Assembly (NCBI GenBank): GCA_017396055.1
Contig: JAFQND010000283.1
Location: forward strand, 1-7,855
Length of the DNA stretch: 7,855 nucleotides
From: Oscillospiraceae bacterium
GTDB lineage: Bacteria > Bacillota > Clostridia > Oscillospirales > Ruminococcaceae
Reading direction: 5' to 3'
Shown here: positions 1-5,793 of the stretch, in pieces
Numbering within the stretch: position 1 is the first letter of the stretch
Layout: every line of letters starts with the position of its first letter
The notes under the pieces: generated by a model
What the model saw: only the letters and a program-made list of their open reading frames with translations
What the model was told of the DNA's origin: nothing
Databases searched by the model: none
Translations under genes and position numbers: made by a program

Positions 1-524
1 CCGTTCTGGTCGGAATAGACCACCAGCTCGGGCATATGGGCAGAAAGGCCGGGGACCATACCCGCCTCGCGGATCATCGAAGTATAATCGTCCAGACGGT
101 GGAGCACTTCTTCGTTCTTGTCCACCAGCTTTTCGGCAGCCGCATGATGGATCAGACAGATCTTGGAGCCCCGTTCGCTGCACTCGCGGATCTTCTTTTC
201 AGCAGCACGATAGCCCTCGGGCGTATTGGACACGTCGATGAAGGGCGTATCTACCATGATGACGCCGTGACCGGTCTTCTGTTCCACCTCTTTGATGGCC
301 CGGACGAGGTTGGGAGCATCGCCGAAAGGTGCCATGATGCTGTCGATACCATAGGGCAGACAAGCCTCCAGAATGGGCATGAATTTCTCAGGCGTATCAA
401 ATTTTTCTTTGATCTGTGCGTCGGCGGCAGGACCGGTATGGCTGAAGCCCAGCAGCCAGTTGCTTCCGATCAGATAACGGGAAAGGGAAATACCTTCCAC
501 TTCGGTACGTGGGAACTGTTTCAT
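1..524 (-). CDS. uncharacterised predicted TIM-barrel-like protein, C-terminus cut by window edge
   Basis: This frame is open from an ATG at 524-522 to the left edge, giving 174 complete codons with no stop, so the C-terminal part is missing. The protein starts MKQFPRTEVEGISLSRYLIG and contains alternating strand-helix segments typical of a beta/alpha barrel: GIDSIMAPFGD (about 76-86), GHGVIMVDTPFID (about 98-110), SKICLIHHAAAEKL (about 130-143) and AGMVPGLSAHMPELVVY (about 159-175). His-His at 136-137 and the GLSAHMPE segment could line an active site, but I do not recognise a characterised family. An AAAGGAAG ribosome binding site sits 8 nt before the ATG. The start is 20 bp after the azlD stop with no terminator between, so it is probably the third gene of the azl operon. 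A barrel hydrolase, isomerase or aldo-keto-reductase-like enzyme is possible. No signal peptide or membrane segment is visible, so it is probably cytoplasmic. Confidence 0.8.
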   Translation of the reverse strand, partial: MKQFPRTEVEGISLSRYLIGSNWLLGFSHTGPAADAQIKEKFDTPEKFMPILEACLPYGIDSIMAPFGDAPNLVRAIKEVEQKTGHGVIMVDTPFIDVSNTPEGYRAAEKKIRECSERGSKICLIHHAAAEKLVDKNEEVLHRLDDYTSMIREAGMVPGLSAHMPELVVYSDQN

Positions 525-544
525 ACAAAAATCTTCCTTTCGGA

Positions 545-871
545 TCAGAATACAAGCTGCACCAGCAGCATATAGCACAATGTTCCGCAGATGATGCTGA
601 CAAGCGTGTTTCGCTTCCAGACATAGAGCACGCCCACGACCGCACAGGCAATCAGCATCGGCAGAAATCCGGAAACACTCGTAAAGCTGATCTCTTTCAG
701 ACAGTATACAACGAGCATTCCCATAATGGCAAAGGGCAGGATCTTGCTCAGCTTTTCAATGATCGCCGGCGTTTTTCCTGCATCGCCAAAAACCATAAAC
801 GGTAAAAAGCGCAGCGCCGCCGTCACCAGAGCGATCACGGCAATAATTGCCCAGGCATGATAATCAGTCAT
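545..871 (-). CDS. azlD: AzlD family branched-chain amino acid transport subunit
   Basis: A 108-residue, very hydrophobic protein, the normal length for AzlD. It has about four membrane segments (about 5-25, 43-59, 68-84, 90-107). Family hallmarks are visible: an early Arg-Phe-Leu-Pro (21-24) and the conserved LPFAIMGMLVVYCLK stretch (45-59). AzlD is the small partner of AzlC; in Bacillus subtilis and other bacteria the pair exports branched-chain amino acids and toxic analogues such as azaleucine across the cytoplasmic membrane. Its ATG overlaps the end of azlC by 8 bp, and its AAGGAG ribosome binding site lies inside azlC about 10 nt upstream, so translation is probably coupled to give balanced subunits. 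The family assignment is firm. The substrate is inferred from the family and could include other amino acids. Confidence 0.93.
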   Translation of the reverse strand: MTDYHAWAIIAVIALVTAALRFLPFMVFGDAGKTPAIIEKLSKILPFAIMGMLVVYCLKEISFTSVSGFLPMLIACAVVGVLYVWKRNTLVSIICGTLCYMLLVQLVF

Positions 872-1547
872 TGGCCGATTTCTCCTTATACAGGCAGAGC
901 AGCAGTGCGATCACGAGCATTGCAGGTATCAGGAAATTTTCGCTGCCGAATATCAGCAGAGACAAGCCGGATACTGCCACACCGATCAAAGCCGGAATAT
1001 GCTTTTTTGAGGTCAGCCACTGCTCTAAAAATATCGTAAGGAACAGCGCAGTAAGGGCAAAATCGATACCTTCGCTGTTAAAGCTGATCAGCGTTCCCAC
1101 AACAGCACCCGCCAGCGAGCCTGCCACCCAATAGAGGTGATTGAACAGAGAGACCAGAAAATAATAGTTCACCCGCTGCTCAGAAGGGATGTCGGGGTTC
1201 TCGCCGCACAAAAGCGAATAGGTCTCATCGGTGAGCGCAAAGACCAGATAGGGTTTCCGTCTGCCCGTCGCCCGGTATTTTTCAAGCATCGATATGCCAT
1301 AAAAGAGATGTCTCGCGTTTACCATCAGCGCTGTAAGAGCCGCCGTGATCAGCGATGCACCGCCTGTGAGCAGACCGACCGCAACATACTGCATCGAACC
1401 GGCATAAATCAGCAGACTCATCGCCAGTGCAAACGGGATTCCGTATCCCGCCGCTTTCAGAATGATGCCGAACCCAAATCCAAGAACCAGATATCCGGTC
1501 AGCACGGGAAGTGTCGCTATCAGCGCCGCTCTGATCGTTTTTTTCAT
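864..1547 (-). CDS. azlC: AzlC family branched-chain amino acid permease, large subunit
   Basis: A 227-residue integral membrane protein, the usual AzlC length. Typical segments are PVLTGYLVLGFGFGIIL (14-30), YAGSMQYVAVGLL (48-60), LMVNARHLFYGISML (74-88), ALTDETYSLL (104-113) and LVSLFNHLYWVAGSLAGAVVG (131-151), followed by hydrophobic helices at about 163-177 and 184-220. It should form an amino acid exporter with AzlD. The frame is open further upstream to 1769, but that extension crosses the htrA terminator and htrA coding sequence. The ATG at 1547 is preceded by an AGGAGA ribosome binding site with 8 nt spacing and lies about 27 nt after the predicted transcription start, so it is the better start. 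It is the first gene of the azlC-azlD-barrel protein operon, and its TGA overlaps the azlD ATG. No T-box or long leader exists in the short upstream gap. Confidence 0.93.
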   Translation of the reverse strand: MKKTIRAALIATLPVLTGYLVLGFGFGIILKAAGYGIPFALAMSLLIYAGSMQYVAVGLLTGGASLITAALTALMVNARHLFYGISMLEKYRATGRRKPYLVFALTDETYSLLCGENPDIPSEQRVNYYFLVSLFNHLYWVAGSLAGAVVGTLISFNSEGIDFALTALFLTIFLEQWLTSKKHIPALIGVAVSGLSLLIFGSENFLIPAMLVIALLLCLYKEKSAND

Positions 1548-1555
1548 GCTCACCG

Positions 1556-1561
1556 TCTCCT
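1556..1561 (-). promoter_or_regulatory. ribosome binding site fixing the azlC start
   Basis: AGGAGA on the minus strand, within a purine-rich GGAGAGGAGA stretch, lies 8 nt before the ATG at 1547. It selects this start over the in-frame upstream ATG at 1769, which is inside htrA. An in-frame GTG two codons upstream of the ATG (1553-1551) overlaps too closely with the site to be preferred. Confidence 0.75.
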
Positions 1562-1580
1562 CTCCCCGGATGTTACTCTT

Positions 1581-1608
1581 ATTATAACACGGAAAGAACA
1601 GGATGCAA
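1581..1608 (-). promoter_or_regulatory. predicted sigma-A promoter of the azl operon, extended -10
   Basis: On the minus strand TTGCAT (1608-1603) is followed after 16 bp by a perfect TATAAT (1586-1581). The -10 box is preceded by TGT, giving an extended -10 (TGnTATAAT). The predicted transcription start, near 1574, leaves a leader of about 27 nt before azlC with room for the ribosome binding site and nothing more. The -35 box starts right where the U tract of the htrA terminator ends, so the two units are packed tightly. Assigned by eye from consensus. Confidence 0.7.
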
Positions 1609-1655
1609 GATATAAAATAAAAACAAAAGCCCGCAGGCATCTGACCTGCGGGCTT
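1609..1655 (-). terminator. intrinsic terminator of the htrA operon
   Basis: A perfect 11-bp stem pairs 1627-1637 (AAGCCCGCAGG on the plus strand) with 1645-1655 (CCTGCGGGCTT), with a 7-nt loop. On the minus strand it is followed by TTTTGTTTTTATTTTAT. It begins 5 bp after the htrA stop codon. The plus-strand side has only a short T stretch (ACTTTTACG), so it acts mainly in the htrA direction. Confidence 0.92.
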
Positions 1656-1659
1656 ACTT

Positions 1660-3171
1660 TTACGGGAAGAAGGGATTCTGCTGGTTTTGCTGGTTCTGCT
1701 GCTGATTCTGCTGATACTGCTGCAGATACTGTGTGGTCTGACCCTGATCTTCCGCCAGCTCAACCTCAACGGTAAAGGTCGAAGTCTTGCCGGTCACCGA
1801 CTTGCGGAATATGGTCAGTTCAACGGTGTCGCCGGGCTTTTTGCCGTCGAGGACCACCCGTACAGAATCTGTGTCACGGACATCCTGACCGTCCATCTTG
1901 GTGATGGTGTCACCGGGTTTGATGCCTTTGGCGGCAACGTCCATTTCCTCATCGACCGAGTAGATCAGCAGACCGGGGGTGTAGTTATACATGGCACCCA
2001 GTACATCGCTGATGGGGTAGTAAGTCACACCCAGCAGCACTCTGCCGCGGACATAGCCGTGCTGGATCAGGTCATCCGCAATGGGCTTCGCGCTGTTGAC
2101 GGGAATGGCAAAACCGATGCCTTCGATGGTGGTGGAAGCCAACTTGGAAGAGTTGATGCCGACTACCTGACCGTATTTATTGATCAGCGCACCGCCGGAG
2201 TTGCCGGGGTTGATGGCGGCATCTACCTGGATGACTTCCATGCTGATGGTGGAGCCGTCCTCATTAGTGAGGGTGATATTTCTGTTCAGGCCCGAGACGA
2301 TACCCTGGGTCACAGAACCTGCCAGATTCAGACCGGTGGGATTGCCGATGGCAATGATGCGCTCGCCGGTCACCAGTTCATCCGAATTGCCGAACTCTGC
2401 AGCAGTCAGGTTGTTCTCTTCGATCTTGATCACGGCAAGGTCGGTCCGCTCGTCAATACCGATCAGCTTTGCCTCATATTCTTCGTCATTGTCCAGTACG
2501 ACCACGATGCCGAACGCGCCGGAGACCACATGTGCATTGGTGATGATATAACCGTCTTCCGAAAGGATGATGCCGCTGCCGGAAGAAGAGGCCTGAAGCG
2601 GATTGCTGGCGTCATAGGTGACGATGCCGACCACCGAGGGGCGTACCTTTACATAGATCTCTTCGGTGGAGAGTACACCTTCGACATAAGATTCCTCGTC
2701 GGGTGCGGGACGGTCATGAAGGGTGATGTCCACAGCGGGCGCGCTGGGAAGTTCTGCTCCGTCGGAGACCGCAGGGGGATCGACCTCTTCGGGGGAACCG
2801 ACACCGTCCCTCTGTCCAAAGGTCCAGATCAGAAGTCCGCTCAGCGCAGCCAGCGTCACCGCCAGAAGAACACTGATGACTACGGCAAAGATCTTCAGAC
2901 CGGTGCTGTTTTTCGGTTTTGCCGCAGGTGCTGCGGAGCTGATATGATCATAATCCTCCATGCGGAAGGAATACTGATCTCCCTGATTCTGAGAACCGCC
3001 GGAAGAAGATCCTCCGACAGAATAACTCTGCCAGCCGGAGCCGGGTTCGCCGCCGCGCATGGGTCCTGTGCCGCTCTGTCCGTCAAATGCGGTCTGATCG
3101 ACCTCGGGGCGGTCATCGGAAGAGAATCCGTTGCGGCCGCCGTTATTTTCAAAGCCATTGTTTTCGCTCAT
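1660..3171 (-). CDS. htrA: membrane-anchored HtrA/DegP-type serine protease with PDZ domain
   Basis: A 503-residue S1C-family protease that degrades or refolds misfolded exported proteins outside the membrane. Order: a cytoplasmic, Gly/Ser/Asn-rich, low-complexity N-terminal tail (1-90); one membrane helix (about 92-118); an acidic Pro-rich linker (119-165); a trypsin-like domain (about 166-370) with the full triad His214 (TNAHVV), Asp244 (ERTDLAV) and Ser325 (GNSGGAL); one PDZ domain (about 375-472) containing a KPGDTI-type motif (418-423); and a Gln/Asn-rich tail (about 475-503) ending NPFFP. The domain layout is that of Gram-positive HtrA proteins. The ATG at 3171 has an AAAGG site about 10 nt upstream. 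It lies 90 bp after the histidine kinase stop, on the same strand, and ends at a strong terminator. Co-transcription with the two-component system, as with CssRS and HtrA in Bacillus, is likely but inferred. The tails at both ends are longer and lower in complexity than needed for the protease. Confidence 0.96.
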   Translation of the reverse strand: MSENNGFENNGGRNGFSSDDRPEVDQTAFDGQSGTGPMRGGEPGSGWQSYSVGGSSSGGSQNQGDQYSFRMEDYDHISSAAPAAKPKNSTGLKIFAVVISVLLAVTLAALSGLLIWTFGQRDGVGSPEEVDPPAVSDGAELPSAPAVDITLHDRPAPDEESYVEGVLSTEEIYVKVRPSVVGIVTYDASNPLQASSSGSGIILSEDGYIITNAHVVSGAFGIVVVLDNDEEYEAKLIGIDERTDLAVIKIEENNLTAAEFGNSDELVTGERIIAIGNPTGLNLAGSVTQGIVSGLNRNITLTNEDGSTISMEVIQVDAAINPGNSGGALINKYGQVVGINSSKLASTTIEGIGFAIPVNSAKPIADDLIQHGYVRGRVLLGVTYYPISDVLGAMYNYTPGLLIYSVDEEMDVAAKGIKPGDTITKMDGQDVRDTDSVRVVLDGKKPGDTVELTIFRKSVTGKTSTFTVEVELAEDQGQTTQYLQQYQQNQQQNQQNQQNPFFP

Positions 3172-3198
3172 AACTGCACTGCCTTTCTGTATGGTACA

Positions 3199-3243
3199 AG
3201 ATAAGCATACCGGATAAAAATGAAGATTTCTGCATGCTTATCT
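3199..3243. repeat. 10-bp inverted repeat upstream of htrA
   Basis: AGATAAGCAT (3199-3208) and ATGCTTATCT (3234-3243) are perfect inverted copies separated by 25 bp, in the 90-bp gap between the kinase stop and the htrA start. No U tract follows on the minus strand, so it does not look like a terminator. It could be an operator for a dimeric regulator or a stem in the operon mRNA that affects htrA expression or mRNA processing. The sequence is seen directly; the role is inferred. Confidence 0.5.
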
Positions 3244-3250
3244 GAAGATT
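3221..3250 (-). promoter_or_regulatory. direct repeat upstream of htrA, possible response-regulator site
   Basis: On the minus strand AATCTTCA occurs twice (3250-3243 and 3228-3221) with a period of 22 bp, two helical turns. OmpR-family regulators commonly bind direct half-sites on one face of the helix, usually about 10-11 bp apart, so a 22-bp period is compatible but not typical. A related TCTTCAT also occurs upstream of the response regulator gene (5706-5700). No convincing -35/-10 pair was found here. Confidence 0.3.
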
Positions 3251-3261
3251 GTGTGAGAATG

Positions 3262-4803
3262 TCATTTTGCGTCAGAAACCTCTTCTCCCTGTACTTCGGG
3301 CAGTTCCTCAGCATCCTGACGGTAGCCCTTTTCTCTGCCGCGGACCAGGGGTGAACCCTTTCCTTTGGCCGAAGGGATCGAGAAGACAAACTCGGTATAT
3401 TCACCTTTGATACTGCGCACGATGACATCACCGCCGTGAAGCGTCACGATCGAACGGACGATATACAGTCCCAGACCGACGCCGTTTTTGTCGATGCCGC
3501 GGGAGCGGTCGGTTTTATAGAACCGGTCGAATACTTTGGGGATCTCTTCTTTGTCCAGACCTTCGCCGGTGTTGCGGATGCCCACATAGGTCATGCCGCC
3601 GTCCGAATGGAAGCTGAACGAGAGGGTACCACCTTCGTTGACGAATTTTACCGCGTTTTCCGTCAGGTTATACACGACCTGATGGATCAGATCGGGGTCG
3701 GCGTCCACGATGACCTTGTCCGCATCCAGGCCTTCGATCTCCAGATGTTTCGCCTCAATGCTGCGCTCAAAACTGAACACGGTCTGACAGATGGTCTCCA
3801 CCACATTGAACTGTGCGGCGTTGATCTTCAGCTCACCCGCCTCGATACGGGAGAGGTTCAGCATACTTCTGACCAGACGGGACAGGCGTTTTACCTCGTC
3901 CGAAACGATACGCAGATATTTGCTGTGCTCTTCTCTCGGGATGGTGCCGTCGAGAATACCGTCGATAAAACCTGCAATGGAGGTCATAGGCGTCTTCAGC
4001 TCGTGGGATACGTTGGCGACAAAGCTGCGGCGGGTAGATTCCTGAATCGACAGCGACTGTGCCATATTGTTGAATGCGGCTGCCAGCTGACTGATCTCGT
4101 CTTCGCCGCCGACAGTGTCGATCTCGACCCTTGTGGAGAAATCGCCCTGTCCGAATTTACGGGCAGCCTGTGCCATCTGTCTGAGCGGCCGGATCATTCT
4201 TCCCGCCGCATAATAGGTGACCACAAAGGCCAGAAGCAGCGCCGCCAGAGCCGACAGCAGGAACATTTTCAGCATCTCGGTAAAGAAATTGGTAAGTTCC
4301 TTCGCCGACGTGGAAATAAAGATATAACCGATCCGGGCACCGTTTTCCAACTCCACCGGAAGTCCCATCGTATAATGGGACTCTTCGTAAACCTTTTCCA
4401 GCTTGCCCATCTCGAAATAACGGCCGTTTTCTTCCAGGATCCCAAGCACGTCATCCGGCATCTGATAGGTCGTGTGCTGACAGGGCGAACGCTCGGAACA
4501 AAGCTGCGTCACACCATTCAGGTCGGTGATATAAATATCGCCTTCGACCGCATCCGCGAACATTTTAAAGCCCGCACGGATACTGTTGGAATCAAGCGTC
4601 ACCTGACTTCCGGACGAACTGAGTTGATAATTGCTCAGCACGATGCCCCTTGCAATGGTGGCATGCTTTTCCAGGGTATTCATCTTCTCTGTGGTGAAAT
4701 ACTGCGCCGAAAAAGGCAGAAACAGCGAGCCCAGCACAAGGATCGACGCAATGAACACGATGGCACAGATCCGGAAAAATTTTGTAAAGATACTTTTCTG
4801 CAT
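3262..4803 (-). CDS. HAMP-domain sensor histidine kinase, partner of the adjacent OmpR-type regulator
   Basis: A 513-residue membrane kinase that should autophosphorylate and pass phosphate to the regulator encoded just upstream. Order: first membrane helix (about 8-32); extracytoplasmic sensor domain (about 33-178) with one Cys pair, Cys102 and Cys108; second helix (about 179-201); HAMP (about 201-253); HisKA with SHELKTP, phospho-acceptor His267; and HATPase_c with N box NLTENAVKF (379-387), NTGEGL (411-416, Asn where many kinases have Asp) and GVGLGLYIV (441-449). A charged tail of about 37 residues follows the ATPase domain. I start it at 4803, not the in-frame ATG at 4821, because GGGAGGA lies 7 nt before 4803 and nothing similar precedes 4821. 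It is 61 bp after the regulator gene, with a hairpin between, and 90 bp before htrA. The signal is unknown; envelope or secretion stress is inferred from the htrA linkage. A PhoR/ResE-like kinase with another stimulus is possible. Confidence 0.95.
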   Translation of the reverse strand: MQKSIFTKFFRICAIVFIASILVLGSLFLPFSAQYFTTEKMNTLEKHATIARGIVLSNYQLSSSGSQVTLDSNSIRAGFKMFADAVEGDIYITDLNGVTQLCSERSPCQHTTYQMPDDVLGILEENGRYFEMGKLEKVYEESHYTMGLPVELENGARIGYIFISTSAKELTNFFTEMLKMFLLSALAALLLAFVVTYYAAGRMIRPLRQMAQAARKFGQGDFSTRVEIDTVGGEDEISQLAAAFNNMAQSLSIQESTRRSFVANVSHELKTPMTSIAGFIDGILDGTIPREEHSKYLRIVSDEVKRLSRLVRSMLNLSRIEAGELKINAAQFNVVETICQTVFSFERSIEAKHLEIEGLDADKVIVDADPDLIHQVVYNLTENAVKFVNEGGTLSFSFHSDGGMTYVGIRNTGEGLDKEEIPKVFDRFYKTDRSRGIDKNGVGLGLYIVRSIVTLHGGDVIVRSIKGEYTEFVFSIPSAKGKGSPLVRGREKGYRQDAEELPEVQGEEVSDAK

Positions 4804-4809
4804 AACCGG

Positions 4810-4816
4810 TCCTCCC
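4810..4816 (-). promoter_or_regulatory. ribosome binding site fixing the histidine kinase start
   Basis: GGGAGGA on the minus strand, near-consensus, ends 6-7 nt before the ATG at 4803. It lies within the longer frame that begins at 4821, so it argues for the internal ATG. The sequence before 4821 has no comparable site. Confidence 0.8.
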
Positions 4817-4829
4817 GCCATAAATATCC

Positions 4830-4854
4830 AAAAGGGCCGTCGCTCTGACGGCCC
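4830..4854 (-). terminator. hairpin with short U tract between regulator and kinase genes, partial terminator or attenuator
   Basis: A perfect, GC-rich 8-bp stem pairs 4834-4841 (GGGCCGTC) with 4847-4854 (GACGGCCC), with a 5-nt loop. On the minus strand it starts 10 nt after the regulator stop codon and is followed by TTTTGGATATTT. The U run is only four long, so termination is probably incomplete. It would give more regulator than kinase and htrA transcript, or protect the 3' end of a processed regulator mRNA. Confidence 0.55.
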
Positions 4855-4864
4855 GCCGGTCTTC

Positions 4865-5563
4865 TTACAGCAGATCGGTCACTTCAAATTTATAGCCGAC
4901 GCCCCAGACGGTCTTCAGACACCACTTGTCCGAAACGCCCTCCAGCTTTTCGCGAAGACGCTTGACATGAACGTCGATGGTACGGGAGTCGCCGTAGTAT
5001 TCAAAGCCCCAGACCTCGTCCAGCAGCTGATCGCGGGTATACACACGGTTGGGATTGGAGGCGAGGTGGAACAGAAGCTCCAGCTCTTTGGGAGGAGTAT
5101 CCACCACGCGGCCGTCGACCTTCAGCTCATAACGGGTCATATTGACAGTCAGCTTGTCGTAAGAAACTTCCTTGACGTCGTTTACCTGACTGCTCTGTCC
5201 CACGCGGCGAAGAACCGCCTTGACGCGGGCAATGATCTCTTTGGTGTCAAAGGGCTTGACCACATAGTCGTCTGCGCCCAGTTCCAGACCCAGTACCTTA
5301 TCGAAGGTCTCACCCTTTGCGGTCAGCATGATGATGGGAGCCTGGCTCTTTTTGCGGATCTCGCGGCAGACCTGCCATCCGTCCAGACCGGGGAGCATAA
5401 TGTCCAGAAGGACCAGCTCGGGATGGAGCGCCTCAAATTTCAGCAGTGCCTCTTCGCCGTCATGGGCGAGGATCACACTGTAGCCTTCTTTTTCCAGATA
5501 AAGTCTCAGCAGTTCGCAGATGTTCTTGTCATCATCTACAACCAGAATTTTGCCCAGTGCCAT
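4865..5563 (-). CDS. OmpR/PhoB-family two-component response regulator
   Basis: A 232-residue DNA-binding regulator of standard family length. The receiver domain (about 4-117) has the acidic pocket Asp10-Asp11-Asp12, phospho-acceptor Asp54 (LLDIMLPGLDG), Thr81 and Lys103 (KPF). A linker (about 121-132) leads to a winged-helix Trans_reg_C domain (about 134-227) with TPPKELELLFHLASNPNRVY, TIDVHVKRLREKL and the terminal VWGVGYKFE signature. The frame extends upstream to 5644, but the ATG at 5563 begins right before the receiver's first strand (KILVVDDD) and has an AAAGGAAG site 6 nt upstream. The extension would also cross a candidate -10 box. It is the first gene of the regulator-kinase-htrA unit and is presumably phosphorylated by the kinase. 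The targets are unknown; htrA and its own promoter are the obvious candidates. All key residues are present, so it should be a phosphorylation-dependent switch. Confidence 0.97.
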   Translation of the reverse strand: MALGKILVVDDDKNICELLRLYLEKEGYSVILAHDGEEALLKFEALHPELVLLDIMLPGLDGWQVCREIRKKSQAPIIMLTAKGETFDKVLGLELGADDYVVKPFDTKEIIARVKAVLRRVGQSSQVNDVKEVSYDKLTVNMTRYELKVDGRVVDTPPKELELLFHLASNPNRVYTRDQLLDEVWGFEYYGDSRTIDVHVKRLREKLEGVSDKWCLKTVWGVGYKFEVTDLL

Positions 5564-5569
5564 AGTTAT

Positions 5570-5577
5570 CTTCCTTT
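5570..5577 (-). promoter_or_regulatory. ribosome binding site fixing the response regulator start
   Basis: AAAGGAAG on the minus strand lies 6 nt before the ATG at 5563. The longer in-frame ATG at 5644 lacks a good site and would add 27 residues not expected before a receiver domain. Confidence 0.75.
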
Positions 5578-5626
5578 CTCTTGTCTGTACCATTGCATAT
5601 TCCGGCGGGGATCTGTCTGAAAATAT

Positions 5627-5671
5627 ATTATATCGCCCGCTCATTTCTTAATTGGTAATATAAGTATAACA
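5627..5671 (-). promoter_or_regulatory. candidate promoter region of the regulator-kinase-htrA operon
   Basis: Two -10-like boxes stand in the AT-rich leader on the minus strand: TATACT at 5668-5663, preceded by TGT (an extended -10, TGTTATACT), and TATAAT at 5632-5627. Neither has a convincing -35 box at 16-18 bp, which would fit an activator-dependent or extended -10 promoter. If the proximal box is used, the leader is about 57 nt; if the distal box is used, it is about 90 nt. Assigned by eye only. Confidence 0.45.
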
Positions 5672-5749
5672 TATTCACAATTGAATTGATAGACGAATTA
5701 TGAAGAAAAAACATAGAACCTATAAATTTATTGCAGATATTTTTTCACA

Positions 5750-5786
5750 GACAACAAAAGACGCCCCATCTGAAACGGAGCGTCTT
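5750..5786 (-). terminator. intrinsic terminator of the beta-propeller protein gene
   Basis: A 7-bp stem pairs 5758-5764 (AAGACGC) with 5780-5786 (GCGTCTT). One C-A mismatch and two further C-G pairs extend it inward. On the minus strand TTTTGTTGT follows. It begins 7 bp after the stop codon of the propeller gene. On the plus strand the right arm is followed by CTCTTTTTT, so it could also stop transcripts from the opposite direction. Confidence 0.85.
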
Positions 5787-5793
5787 CTCTTTT

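Noticed and set aside
1548..1660. T-box or other amino-acid-responsive leader before azlC
   Set aside because: Only a terminator, a promoter and a leader of about 27 nt fit in the gap; there is no room for a riboswitch.
864..1769. Longer 301-residue version of AzlC
   Set aside because: The extra 74 residues are read through the htrA terminator and part of htrA and do not resemble AzlC. The ATG at 1547 has a good ribosome binding site and is downstream of the promoter.
1687..3204. 505-codon open frame on the plus strand opposite htrA
   Set aside because: It is an antisense shadow of a well-supported protease gene with a complete triad. The translation has no recognisable domain, and there is no ribosome binding site.
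3436..4848. 470-codon plus-strand frame opposite the histidine kinase
   Set aside because: The minus-strand frame has all the kinase motifs. This one shows His/Arg/Gln-rich antisense composition with no domain.
4631..5620. 329-codon plus-strand frame opposite the regulator gene
   Set aside because: It crosses two minus-strand genes and their hairpin and lacks any family pattern.
4865..5644. Longer 259-residue version of the response regulator
   Set aside because: The extension precedes the normal receiver start, lacks a ribosome binding site and overlaps a candidate -10 box.
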